Part shown: positions 1 to 7,865 of the stretch, in pieces | Layout: every line of letters begins with the position of its first letter | Position numbering within the stretch: the first letter of the stretch is position 1 | Origin: Streptomyces sp. RB17 | GTDB lineage: Bacteria; Actinomycetota; Actinomycetes; Streptomycetales; Streptomycetaceae | Reading direction: 5' to 3' | Assembly: GCF_009604455.1 (NCBI RefSeq) | Contig: NZ_WEGL01000012.1 | Coordinates: forward strand, 124,001 to 188,000 | DNA length: 64,000 nt | Position numbers and translations under genes: made by a program | Notes under the pieces: generated by a model | Database searches by the model: none | Seen by the model: the letters and a program-made list of their open reading frames with translations, nothing else | What the model was told of the DNA's origin: nothing

Positions 1-750
1 GCCCCACTCGTCCTTGAGGATCCCGATCAGCTCGCGGTGGGAGGTGCACGGTGTGCCGTTGAGACGGTTGTAGGCGGCCATGACCATCCACGCGCCCGCC
101 TCGATCGCCATCTCGAAGGGCCGCAGGTACACCTCGCGCAGGGTGGTCTCGTCGACGGTGACGCTCATGCGCTGCCGCTCGGTCTCGGTGTCGTTGCAGA
201 CCAGGTGCTTGGGACAGGACGCGACCCGCTGACTCTGCAGCCCGGACACGAACGCGGCACCGAGGGTCCCGGTGAGGAACGGGTCCTCCGAGATCATCTC
301 GAAGGTACGGCCCGAGAGTCCCGTGCGCGCCAGGTTGAGGTTCGGCGCGTACACCGCGGCGAAGCCTCTGCGCAGCGCTTCGGAGCCCTGGGCCAGCGCG
401 ACCGACCGCACCACCTCGGGGTCCCAGGTGGCACCCAGCGCGGTGCCGCAGGGCAGCAGCAGTGAGGTCTCCCGCTCGTCGAAGGTCGGGCTGACCACGC
501 CGAGAGGGCCGTCGCCCATGAGCAACGCAGGGAGGTGGGCCTGCGGGGCGGGCAGGGTGCTCCAGCCGTTCGCGCCCGCGGTCAGCGTGGCGCGCTGCCG
601 CGGCCCCAGCGCCGCCAGGGCGGCGGCCAGGTCGTCCTCGGGGCGGGCCGGAGGGAGCGCGTGGTCCTCCGGGGCCTCGCCCGGGGCTTCGCCGGTGCTG
701 ACCGAGGCGATCGCCGCCGCGTCCGGGAACGGGGAGTGCGAGGCCGTCAT
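1..750 (-). CDS. Glycoside hydrolase family 3 protein (beta-glucosidase-like), 3' end outside the window
   Basis: N-terminal 250 codons of a GH3 glycosidase; the reading frame runs off the left edge. The ATG at 750 overlaps the stop of the upstream gene as ATGA, so the two are translationally coupled. GH3 landmarks are the YAPNLNLAR and ISEDP segment (residues 134-157), the KH..NDTETERQ segment (181-193) and MAAYNRLNGTPC (224-235). The nucleophile Asp of the TIM-barrel domain would lie just beyond the edge. No signal peptide is visible, so the enzyme is probably cytoplasmic and acts on imported glycosides, which fits the neighbouring symporter and deglycosidase genes. The exact substrate cannot be read from this part. 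Confidence 0.85.
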   Translation of the reverse strand, partial: MTASHSPFPDAAAIASVSTGEAPGEAPEDHALPPARPEDDLAAALAALGPRQRATLTAGANGWSTLPAPQAHLPALLMGDGPLGVVSPTFDERETSLLLPCGTALGATWDPEVVRSVALAQGSEALRRGFAAVYAPNLNLARTGLSGRTFEMISEDPFLTGTLGAAFVSGLQSQRVASCPKHLVCNDTETERQRMSVTVDETTLREVYLRPFEMAIEAGAWMVMAAYNRLNGTPCTSHRELIGILKDEWG

Positions 751-1844
751 GAACGGAACCTCGGCATGACCTCGCGCGCGAAGAGCTCCAGCGAGCGCCT
801 GCCCCACTCGGTGCGCTGCGGGGTCAGGGTCCCGCCGAGGAAGCCACCGAGGATGTTGCCTATCCCCACGCCGGCCACCTCACGCAGGTGCTCCGCCACC
901 GTGTCCGGGCTTCCCCACAGGCACCAGGTGCGCTGCCAGCCGGGTTTGCGGGCGTCGTGCACGGGCCCGAGCTCCACGCCGCTGAGCTTCTCGGCCGCCT
1001 TGTTGGCACCGTGCTCACGCTCCACGGCGGCCTGGTACAGCTCGATGATCTGCTGGAACTCGTCCTCGGCCTGCTCGTCGGTGGGGGCGACGTGGACGTG
1101 CTGGTAGGTGTGGGTGGTCCAGCCCAGCGCCCGGTCGACGGCCTCCTGCCCGTGCCCGGCGGCTTCCAGGGCGTCCCGGTAGGCGGCGAAGTGCCTGCGC
1201 AGGTGGACGAGGGGCTCGCCGTCGTCGAGCGCGGGAGGAGTGAAGGCGGGGATGAAGGCGGGCTGGGCGAGCTGAGCCGCGCGCTGGGTGCTGGACGGGC
1301 GCAGGGCCACCGACATGAGCTGCGGTCCCTGGACGGAGTACGGAGCGGGGACGATGCGGGAGACCACCGAACCCCGGTAGTGGCCGTTGTCGAAGACGAC
1401 CGGCTCGTCGTCCGTCTTCTTGTCCCACAGCCGCTGGACGATCTCCAGGTTGGAGACGGACAGCTGCGGGGTGTCCTTGTAGTTGATGCCGAGGCCGATC
1501 ATCTCCTCCGGCGTGGTGCCGCTGCCGATGCCGACGAGGACCTTGCCGTCGGTGAGCTGGTCGAGGAGGTTCAGCCGTTCGGCGAACCGGACGGGGTGGT
1601 GCAGCGGGATGGTCTGCACGGAGAAGCCGAAGTGCAGTCTGGGCAGGCGTGCCGCGAGGTACGCCGCGAACATCATGGGGTCGCTGGCGGGAGGCGCGTA
1701 CCCGGTGAAGTGGTGATCCGGCAGGAAGACGGCGTCGAATCCCAGACGCTCGACGTCGGTGGCGTGCTGGACCATGGCCTCCATGACGGCACGGTCCTCG
1801 TGCGGTCCCGCCGAGCGGGTGGTGAGGAAAGCGGAAAAGCGCAC
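747..1844 (-). CDS. LLM-class flavin-dependent oxidoreductase (luciferase-like monooxygenase)
   Basis: A 365-residue bacterial luciferase-like protein, expected to be an FMN/F420-type TIM-barrel oxidoreductase. The GTG start at 1844 is chosen because GGAGG sits 6 nt upstream; the frame stays open further upstream without such a site. Family features include the N-terminal SAFLTTRSAG strand, FLPDHHFTGYAPP, the LDQLTDGKVLVGIGSG segment typical of the family, and a C-terminal WGSPDTVAEHL motif. It is coupled to the downstream GH3 gene by a 4-nt overlap. The hairpin at 1940-1981 separates it from the esterase gene, so it probably has its own promoter in 1845-1935. Oxidation of an aglycone or a sugar intermediate is an inference from context only. 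Confidence 0.85.
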   Translation of the reverse strand: MRFSAFLTTRSAGPHEDRAVMEAMVQHATDVERLGFDAVFLPDHHFTGYAPPASDPMMFAAYLAARLPRLHFGFSVQTIPLHHPVRFAERLNLLDQLTDGKVLVGIGSGTTPEEMIGLGINYKDTPQLSVSNLEIVQRLWDKKTDDEPVVFDNGHYRGSVVSRIVPAPYSVQGPQLMSVALRPSSTQRAAQLAQPAFIPAFTPPALDDGEPLVHLRRHFAAYRDALEAAGHGQEAVDRALGWTTHTYQHVHVAPTDEQAEDEFQQIIELYQAAVEREHGANKAAEKLSGVELGPVHDARKPGWQRTWCLWGSPDTVAEHLREVAGVGIGNILGGFLGGTLTPQRTEWGRRSLELFAREVMPRFRS

Positions 1845-1874
1845 AGTGACCTCCAGACCGGCCCGTCGCGACCG

Positions 1875-1894
1875 ATCAAATTCATAATTTTGGT
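1875..1894 (-). promoter_or_regulatory. AT-rich operator-like motif upstream of the flavin oxidoreductase gene
   Basis: On the minus strand this reads ACCAAAATT, four bases, then ATTTGAT. It resembles ACCAAAATC-N3-ATTC upstream of the deglycosidase genes (5199-5214) and AGTAAAATC-N3-ATTC upstream of the symporter (near 6756-6777). It is an AT-rich island in otherwise GC-rich DNA, about 30-50 nt before the GTG. I infer a shared regulator site; no regulator gene lies in this locus within the window. Confidence 0.35.
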
Positions 1895-1939
1895 TCTGAT
1901 ACTTGAGTATGTGGCTGCCCATAGAGGGGTGTCAACGAC

Positions 1940-1981
1940 GCGTCCGCGGAGCCGCCGCAGGACGGCGATGGGCGCGGACGC
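1940..1981 (-). terminator. Hairpin terminator after the carboxylesterase gene
   Basis: Arms GCGTCCGCG (1940-1948) and CGCGGACGC (1973-1981) pair perfectly over 9 bp, with a smaller GC-rich stem inside. It lies 17 nt past the esterase stop and before the next promoter region. There is no U-tract, which is usual in Streptomyces. Confidence 0.5.
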
Positions 1982-1997
1982 ACCGGTACGGCTCCGG

Positions 1998-3638
1998 CTA
2001 CGGCCGGCCGAGGGAGTGCCAGAAGGAGCACCGGTGTTCGGCCCGGTAGTCGGGCATCACCGAGACGTTGTCCGGGCTGAGCTGCACGACTCCGTCGCCG
2101 CCGCCCTTGTACACGGGCCAGTGGGGCTGCCCGTGGCCGTCGGGGTCGCCCCGCCCGGCGAAGTTCGTCCAGTACCGCATGATCCGATCGGACAGTGCCC
2201 GCTGCGCGGGGGTGAACGGCGCGGACTGCTCGGCGAAGCCGTCCTGGAACAGGTAGGCGAGGTCCGCGCTGTGGGCCGAGCCCATCTGATAGCCCGCCGG
2301 GACCGGAGAGGGGACTGTGAGCGGTGGCGCGTTGGGGTCGTACAGCTCGTAGTAGTAGGTGGTCGTGTGCGCCGCGAAGACGTCCGCGGTGGACAGCTGG
2401 CCGCAGCCGCCCAGGCCGGCCGAAACGCCGCTGTCGGTGAGGACCGCGGCCTCGGCGTACGCGGGGTCGGTGTAGTCGGCGGCCGGGTACTCCGCGAGGA
2501 TCTTGTCGGCCTGGTCCCCGAAGAAGGTGCGCATCACCGAGCGGTAGCCGTCCTCGGTCTGGGGGAAGGGCGTGCCGATGTACTGCAGCATCGCCCGGGC
2601 CTCGTCACGGGTGGTGCCCAGCAGGACCGGCACCTTGGTCCACGTGCCGGACCTGACCGCCTCCAGGGGCTGGACGGGCAGAGCGTTCCCGCCGGCCGCC
2701 GCGTTCCAGGCAAGGCCTCCGGGCATCTTGGCCGCCGCGTCGAGCAGCTCGGCCCCGGACTTGCCGCGCAGACAGGCCAGTTGGGCCGTGGCACCGATGT
2801 CCGGGCAGCCCGCGGCCTTGACGACCGCCAGCAGGCCGGCCTCGTACGACGCCTTCGGCACGGTCGGACAGGTGCCGCCGCTCTGCAGGACGGCAGCGCT
2901 GAACAGCCCCTTGGCCGCGGGCGCGGCGAGCATGTTGCACACCGAGAAGGCCCCGGCGGACTGACCGTCGATCGTCACGCGGCCGGGATCGCCGCCGAAC
3001 GCCGCGATGTTCCTGTTCACCCAGTGCAGGGCGGCCAACTGGTCGAGGAATCCGTAGTTCCCGGAGTTGCCCTGCTCGTGGTCGAGGGAGGCCAGGGACA
3101 GGAAGCCGAACACGTTGACCCGGTAGTTGATGCTCACCACGATCGCCTCGTTCTTCGCGGCGAGCCGGCTGCCGTCGTACAGTCGGCCGGCCCCCGAGCC
3201 GTAGCCGCCGCCGTGGATCCAGAACAGCACCGGCAACCGCTTCGCGTCCGCTCGGGCGGGCCGGTAGACGTTCAGGTACAGGCAGTCCTCCGTGGTGCTT
3301 GCCTGTCCGGGCAGCAGGCCGCCGACGGACTGAGCACAGTCCGGAGGGGCGGTGGTCGCGGCACGCACGCCCCGCCAGGCGGAGGCCGTGGCCGGAGGGC
3401 GCCAGCGACGGTCACCCGTGGGCGGCGCCGCGTAGGGGATCCCGAGGAAAGCGTCCGAGCCTGCCTCGCGGGCCCCGCGAACCCAGCCGTCCTCGGTCTT
3501 CGCCAGGGGCGCGGCGCTGATGTCCGGCGAGGCGGACACCGCAGGCGGTGCCACGAGCGCAAGCAACCCGAAGAGACAGGCGGCCAGGGACGCTATGCCG
3601 ACGCGCCAGCCTCTGCTATGAAACGCTGACGGTGACAC
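1998..3638 (-). CDS. Secreted type-B carboxylesterase/lipase
   Basis: A 546-residue alpha/beta-hydrolase of the carboxylesterase type B family. The GTG start at 3638 follows a GGGAG site. The N-terminus has an arginine followed by a hydrophobic stretch ending near VSASP, a Sec signal peptide. Typical elements appear in order: FLGIPYAAPPTGDRRWRPP, EDCLYLNVYRP, the oxyanion-hole HGGGYG, and GQSAGA with the nucleophile Ser227 (Gln replaces the usual Glu in GESAG). The acidic residue is probably in GTTRDEAR and the catalytic His in GSAHSADLAYLF. Length and layout match complete enzymes. It sits 55 nt downstream of the deglycosidase beta gene on the same strand, so removal of acyl groups from plant glycosides is plausible but inferred. 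Confidence 0.88.
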   Translation of the reverse strand: MSPSAFHSRGWRVGIASLAACLFGLLALVAPPAVSASPDISAAPLAKTEDGWVRGAREAGSDAFLGIPYAAPPTGDRRWRPPATASAWRGVRAATTAPPDCAQSVGGLLPGQASTTEDCLYLNVYRPARADAKRLPVLFWIHGGGYGSGAGRLYDGSRLAAKNEAIVVSINYRVNVFGFLSLASLDHEQGNSGNYGFLDQLAALHWVNRNIAAFGGDPGRVTIDGQSAGAFSVCNMLAAPAAKGLFSAAVLQSGGTCPTVPKASYEAGLLAVVKAAGCPDIGATAQLACLRGKSGAELLDAAAKMPGGLAWNAAAGGNALPVQPLEAVRSGTWTKVPVLLGTTRDEARAMLQYIGTPFPQTEDGYRSVMRTFFGDQADKILAEYPAADYTDPAYAEAAVLTDSGVSAGLGGCGQLSTADVFAAHTTTYYYELYDPNAPPLTVPSPVPAGYQMGSAHSADLAYLFQDGFAEQSAPFTPAQRALSDRIMRYWTNFAGRGDPDGHGQPHWPVYKGGGDGVVQLSPDNVSVMPDYRAEHRCSFWHSLGRP

Positions 3639-3693
3639 ACTTGACTCCCTTCATGGGGAAATTGCTGGGCGACGGTCAGGCGATCAGGGACCT

Positions 3694-4101
3694 TTACGCC
3701 GCCGTACCGCCTCCGGAGCTCTCAAGGCGCAGCCGCTTGTGGTCGCGGCCTCCGCCGGGCACCGGCATGTAGGAGATCCGCAGCCGGACCGAGACCGCGA
3801 CGTCGTGTTCGCCGGGGCCGAGCGGCTGGTCGGTCTCGAAGGAGAGCACCGCTCGTTCCCCCATCTCCCAGCGGTCGTCGGTGACGTGCGGCAACTCCGC
3901 GAAGGTGTAGGTCGTTCCGTGCACGGTGAAAGCGGTGCGCCCGGGGGGCACCGGACGGCCGTCGAGAGTGAGGTCGACGACCTCGACCATGGACAGGAAC
4001 AGCCCTCGGTAATAGGGCATTCTGACGTCCAGTTCCCCGCCCGGGCGACCGTCGCCGCGGGTGCGGAACCCGTCCTCGCAGATGATGTACTTGTCGAACA
4101 C
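3694..4101 (-). CDS. C-glycoside deglycosidase beta subunit (DUF6379 family)
   Basis: A 135-residue protein that matches my recollection of the small beta subunit of bacterial C-glycoside deglycosidases (DUF6379). The GTG at 4101 is chosen because GGGAGA lies 7 nt upstream and the product then begins FDKYIICEDGFRT, as family members do; the frame is open further upstream. Family-like segments are RMPYYRGLFLSMVE, FTVHGTTYTFAEL, DDRWEMGERAVL and the RLRISYMPVPGGG ending. It follows the alpha-subunit gene after about 30 nt, the usual alpha-beta order. In characterised systems the complex cleaves the C-C bond of 3-oxo C-glycosides. The substrate here is unknown. Confidence 0.82.
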   Translation of the reverse strand: MFDKYIICEDGFRTRGDGRPGGELDVRMPYYRGLFLSMVEVVDLTLDGRPVPPGRTAFTVHGTTYTFAELPHVTDDRWEMGERAVLSFETDQPLGPGEHDVAVSVRLRISYMPVPGGGRDHKRLRLESSGGGTAA

Positions 4102-4130
4102 GATGCTGTCTCCCGTGATGGTGGGGGTGG

Positions 4131-5147
4131 TCAGGCCGTCTCGCCCAGGAGGCGGGCGAGCAGCGTCTGCTGCCTGCGCACCTGCTCGACGCTGTCGACG
4201 CGGAAGGCGTCCTGGATGTGCCGGTTGCCCTCGTACTCGCTGGAGAGGAAGCCGGAAAATCCCCCGTCGACCAGCACGGGGACGATCTCCTCGTAGGGGA
4301 TGCTGTACTCGGCGCCCTCGTCGGTCATCTCGTAGAACTTCGCCTGGACATGCCCGATGAAGGGCATGTGCGCGAGCATCTCCTTCGGCTCGGTCCAGAT
4401 GTAGTGGGTGGCCTGCCGGGCCAGCGCGAACTCGACGGGCCCGCCGCCGCGGTAGTTGACGATGTCCATCAGCGCGTGGGTGTCGCCATGGTCGTCGTAG
4501 GCGCGGACGATGTAGTCCACGAGGTCGGGCCGCGCCCCGTCGCGCAGCGCCCGCTCGCTCACGACGCGCGGGAACCGGCGCACATGGATGCCCATGTCCG
4601 GCATCAGACCGAGGACATGGGCGCCGAAGCGGTGCATGACCTCGAGGTGCTCCACGATCCACGGGTGCTCGAAGTGGAACGGCGCGTGGACCTCGAGCAG
4701 CAGCCGTACCCCCCGCTCCTCGGCGTAAGGGGCGACGGCCGCCATCACCTCGGGCGAGAAGTTGACGGTGGCCTTCACGATCGGGGCGCCGAGACCGACG
4801 GCGATGTCGATGTCGCGGCGGACTCTGGCGGCCTGCTCGTCGAGGCTCAGCAGCCGGCCCGGATGCAGCTTCGTGTCGAGGAAGGCGTTGGTGGCCACGG
4901 GCGTCGTGCCGTAGGTGCGCATCCAGCCGTGCCAGCGCTCGACGAACTCTTCGGTCAGCTCGGGATAACCGGGGATCGACTGCTCCGGGATGATCTCGAT
5001 TCCCATCGCTCCCATGTCCGCCGAGGCGGCCACGCAGTCCTCCACCGACATGGTCCGCAGGAAGTACTCCTCCTGGAAGGAGTAGAGGCTGACCCCGCGG
5101 CGGACGCGGTGCTGCGAGTTGTCGGGAATGGGTGTCTCGGTCGTCAT
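4131..5147 (-). CDS. C-glycoside deglycosidase alpha subunit (sugar phosphate isomerase/epimerase-like TIM barrel)
   Basis: A 338-residue xylose-isomerase-like TIM-barrel protein. The segments GVSLYSFQEEYFL, GAMGIEIIPEQSIPGYP and LDTKLHPGRLL are characteristic of the metal-dependent catalytic subunit of C-glycoside deglycosidases, and the DUF6379 partner follows directly. Likely metal and base residues include Glu in LLLEVHAP, Asp in MPDMGIHVRR, His in FIGHVQAKFYEM and Glu in LSSEYEGNR. The ATG at 5147 has GAGGAGGG about 11 nt upstream. In known systems a separate 3-oxidase first oxidises the sugar; no such GMC or Gfo/Idh/MocA gene is inside the window. The AT-rich motif at 5199-5214 lies in its promoter region. 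A plain sugar isomerase is the alternative, but the paired small subunit argues against it. Confidence 0.82.
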   Translation of the reverse strand: MTTETPIPDNSQHRVRRGVSLYSFQEEYFLRTMSVEDCVAASADMGAMGIEIIPEQSIPGYPELTEEFVERWHGWMRTYGTTPVATNAFLDTKLHPGRLLSLDEQAARVRRDIDIAVGLGAPIVKATVNFSPEVMAAVAPYAEERGVRLLLEVHAPFHFEHPWIVEHLEVMHRFGAHVLGLMPDMGIHVRRFPRVVSERALRDGARPDLVDYIVRAYDDHGDTHALMDIVNYRGGGPVEFALARQATHYIWTEPKEMLAHMPFIGHVQAKFYEMTDEGAEYSIPYEEIVPVLVDGGFSGFLSSEYEGNRHIQDAFRVDSVEQVRRQQTLLARLLGETA

Positions 5148-5198
5148 GGGGGCGGCGCCCTCCTCTGTGTAGTGTGTCTGACGGAAATATTAGATTAA

Positions 5199-5214
5199 GA
5201 ATGTTGATTTTGGT
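5199..5214 (-). promoter_or_regulatory. AT-rich operator-like motif upstream of the deglycosidase genes
   Basis: On the minus strand this reads ACCAAAATCAACATTC, within an AT-rich stretch (about 5181-5214) located 50-65 nt before the alpha-subunit ATG. The same core appears upstream of the flavin oxidoreductase and the symporter. I infer a promoter/operator in the 131-bp gap between the symporter stop and the alpha-subunit start. Confidence 0.35.
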
Positions 5215-5278
5215 ACGGCCTGAGCAAAGATCTCCCTGGCAGAGAGCCCGGGATGCCGCCGGCCTCGTGGTGCGAGGG

Positions 5279-6661
5279 TCAGTCCCGGCCCGCGCGGGAG
5301 GCGCCGTCGAGCTCGGAATGCATCTCCCCCTGGCGCTGGTCGAGGTCCCAGAAGAGCATCGTCACCGCCTGCGCGGCGACCAGGAGCAGCGGTACTCCGT
5401 AGAACATGAAGCGGATCGCGGTCAGCGCGGGCCCGCTCGTCGCCCCGGGGTGATAGCCGGACAGACTCAGGCCGTAGGCGACCGCGGCCATGCCGAGAGC
5501 GGAACCGAACTTGGTCGCGAAGCTGATGCCCGACGACAGCAAGCCCTCGTTGCGCGTCCCGTACCGCCACTGCTGGTACTCGACGGTGTCGGCGACCATC
5601 GTGAACATCGACACCATCGACAGACCGATGGCGAACGTGGCGATGACGTAGAGAGTAAGGAAGAGCGGGATGTTTCCCTCCGCCGGGAGCATCGCGGCCC
5701 AGCCGGCGAAACCGACGGCCAGCGCGATCAGGTTGCCGCGCCGTTTGCCGAAGCGACGGTAGTGGGCGGGAGCCGCGATGCCGCCGACGATCATCGTCCC
5801 GGACACCAGGGGCATCAGCACCGAGATCGCCCACGGCGCGCGCAGCACCGACAGCGCGAAGTAGACGGTGACGCCGAGCACCATGGAGAGCCGTACGAAG
5901 TTGAGGACGCCGTAGATGAACGTGACCTTCCACGGCCGGTTGCCCCAGAGCATCCGCAGCGCGGCACCCGGGCGGACGTGCCCGGACTCGGCTGGCAGCG
6001 CATGGCGCTCCCTGCACGTGACGAAGGTGACCGCGAAGAAGCCGACGCTCAGCACACTGTAGATCGCTGTCGCGATCGTCCAGCCCCGCTGCTCATTGCC
6101 GGCGCCGAGCCAGGCCACAAGCGGGGTGGTCGCCGCGGTCACGACGATCGACCCGACGGAGCTGCCGATCGCGCGCAGGCCGCCCATCTGCATCCGCTCG
6201 TGCGGATCGCGCGTCATCATCGGCAGCAGCGCGCTGTAGGGGACATTGACCAGCGAGAACAGCAGGCCCAGCGTCAGATAGGTGAGGAAGGCGTAGACGA
6301 GCTTGCCGCTGTCGCCCAGTGGCGGGACGGTGAAGGTGAGCACCCCGACGACGCCGAACGGCACCGAGACGAGCGCCAGATAGGGCCGCGCTTTGCCCCA
6401 CCGCGACGTCGTACGGTCCACCAGGATGCCGATGACCGGGTCGACCACGGCGTCCAGCAGCCGGGCGACGAGGAAGAGGGTGCCCAGGGCCGCTGCCGGC
6501 ATAAGGGCGACATCGGTGTAGTAGTACAGGAGGAAACCACCGACGAGGTTCCACGAGAGGTTGGAGGCGAGGTCGCCGGCTCCGTAACCGGCCTTCTCCC
6601 GCCAGCCGAGACGGACCGTATGTTCCCCGGCCAGGTGCGGCGTGACCGTACTGCTTGCCAT
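5279..6661 (-). CDS. GPH-family (glycoside-pentoside-hexuronide:cation) sugar symporter, MFS superfamily
   Basis: A 460-residue membrane protein with about 12 hydrophobic segments. The N-terminal REKAGYGAGDLASNLSWN and the following LLDAVVDPVIGILVDRT are hallmark GPH signatures. The ATG at 6661 is preceded by GGAAGG 6 nt upstream, and the product then begins MASSTVTP. It is divergent from the isomerase gene at 6927 and is followed on the same strand by the deglycosidase genes, so it is the likely importer of the glycoside processed by this locus. The C-terminus is hydrophilic. The substrate is inferred only from context. Confidence 0.88.
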   Translation of the reverse strand: MASSTVTPHLAGEHTVRLGWREKAGYGAGDLASNLSWNLVGGFLLYYYTDVALMPAAALGTLFLVARLLDAVVDPVIGILVDRTTSRWGKARPYLALVSVPFGVVGVLTFTVPPLGDSGKLVYAFLTYLTLGLLFSLVNVPYSALLPMMTRDPHERMQMGGLRAIGSSVGSIVVTAATTPLVAWLGAGNEQRGWTIATAIYSVLSVGFFAVTFVTCRERHALPAESGHVRPGAALRMLWGNRPWKVTFIYGVLNFVRLSMVLGVTVYFALSVLRAPWAISVLMPLVSGTMIVGGIAAPAHYRRFGKRRGNLIALAVGFAGWAAMLPAEGNIPLFLTLYVIATFAIGLSMVSMFTMVADTVEYQQWRYGTRNEGLLSSGISFATKFGSALGMAAVAYGLSLSGYHPGATSGPALTAIRFMFYGVPLLLVAAQAVTMLFWDLDQRQGEMHSELDGASRAGRD

Positions 6662-6926
6662 GTTCAGCCTTCCGCTTCTTTGCGGGACAGCGCCTGTTCG
6701 GCGGCGCGGGATCCACAGGGCACACCACCGCGGTGCACCGGCGCAAGACGGAGGAGAATCCAGAATCCAGATTTTACTTATCCACGCCATGGATACCCGG
6801 CCTGCCCCGGCCGACTCCTCCGGCACATGTCCGAGAGGTGGCGGGCTACTTCTGGAATCAGCACATCGATTCTGTTCTAATGGCCACCCGCAACGGCCGC
6901 ACCCGTCCCTCAGGAGTTGACTGCCC
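6662..6926. promoter_or_regulatory. Divergent promoter region with repeated GAATC/AAAATC motifs
   Basis: A 265-bp gap between the symporter (leftward) and isomerase (rightward) genes. It holds two AT-rich islands. Around 6756-6777 the plus strand has GAATCC twice in tandem followed by AGATTTTACT. Around 6854-6877 it has GGAATCAG and, 8 nt on, ATTCTGTTC. These resemble the motifs at 1875-1894 and 5199-5214. An AGGAG ribosome site for the 6927 gene is at its right edge. Bidirectional control of the catabolic locus by one regulator is an inference. Confidence 0.4.
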
Positions 6927-7865
6927 ATGACCGCGCTCCGGTGGAGCTACATGGACCACTGGCGGGTGGACAGCCCGCGCGGGCCGGTGACCCAGTACGC
7001 CGCCCGCCGTCACATGGACGACTTCGTCAAGCAGATCAGCGCCGTCGGATTCGAGGGCCTGGACATGTTCGACTTCCAGGTCTACGCCCTGTCCGGCATG
7101 TTCGGTTCCGTCGAGAACTACCAGCGCTATCTCGCCGACCACGGCATCGAGAAGATCGCCAACCTGTTCCGCGGCATCATGTACGACCCGCGCGTCGCCG
7201 ACGCCCACGTCCGCGAGACGCACGACGAGATCGTCGGCAGCACCCGCCGGATGCTGGGCATGTGGGACGCCCTCGACATCGAGAGCCTCATCGTGATGCC
7301 GGCCAGCCTCTACACGCAGACCGCACCGGTCACCGACGACAAGATCAAGGCTGCGGCCGACTGCTGGAACCGGGTCGGCGAGATGACCCTGACCGAGTTC
7401 GGTGTCCGCACCACCTGCCACCACGAGTTCTTCTGCGCCATCCGCACCGAGGACGACATCCGCAAGTTCTACGAGTGGACCGACCCCCGGTATGTGTCCT
7501 TCTTCTGTGACACCGCGCAGCACTGCATCGCCGGCATCGACCCGGTGGCCCTCTTCATGGAGCTGCACGAGCGCTGCTCGGGCTTCCACTTCAAGGACAC
7601 GCGCCAGCGCGACACCACCGAGGCCTACCGGCACGCCCCCGACGCCGAGCTGATGGCCCCGCAGACCGACCGGTGGTTCCACGAGATGGGCGCCGAGGGC
7701 GGCCTGGTCGACTTCCCCCGGCTGATGCGTGCCATCAGGGAGGTCGGCTACACCGGCTGGATCACCGTCGAGCACGACAAGGCCAACATCGGCGGCGACT
7801 ACGCCGAGGCCACCGCCCTGTCCATGTGGTACGCCCGCAACGTCCTGTCGGGGATCTACGCATGA
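6927..7865 (+). CDS. Sugar phosphate isomerase/epimerase family protein
   Basis: A 312-residue TIM-barrel protein of the xylose isomerase-like superfamily. The ATG at 6927 has AGGAG about 10 nt upstream. Segments include TTCHHEFFCAI, VSFFCDTAQHCIAGIDP, the likely metal site SGFHFKDTRQRD, and a C-terminal GWITVEHDKA with the usual metal-binding Glu. It is first in a rightward run of three related genes and overlaps the next by 4 nt (ATGA). Related enzymes isomerise, epimerise or eliminate oxidised sugars. Work on 3-oxo-glycosides or the released sugar is likely from the neighbouring deglycosidase, but the reaction is not determined. Confidence 0.8.
   Translation: MTALRWSYMDHWRVDSPRGPVTQYAARRHMDDFVKQISAVGFEGLDMFDFQVYALSGMFGSVENYQRYLADHGIEKIANLFRGIMYDPRVADAHVRETHDEIVGSTRRMLGMWDALDIESLIVMPASLYTQTAPVTDDKIKAAADCWNRVGEMTLTEFGVRTTCHHEFFCAIRTEDDIRKFYEWTDPRYVSFFCDTAQHCIAGIDPVALFMELHERCSGFHFKDTRQRDTTEAYRHAPDAELMAPQTDRWFHEMGAEGGLVDFPRLMRAIREVGYTGWITVEHDKANIGGDYAEATALSMWYARNVLSGIYA

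Noticed and set aside
888..3629. Very long open frame on the plus strand opposite the flavin oxidoreductase and esterase genes
   Set aside because: It is antisense to two well-supported genes, has Val/Gly/Arg-rich composition typical of a shadow frame in high-GC DNA, and shows no family motif or ribosome site.
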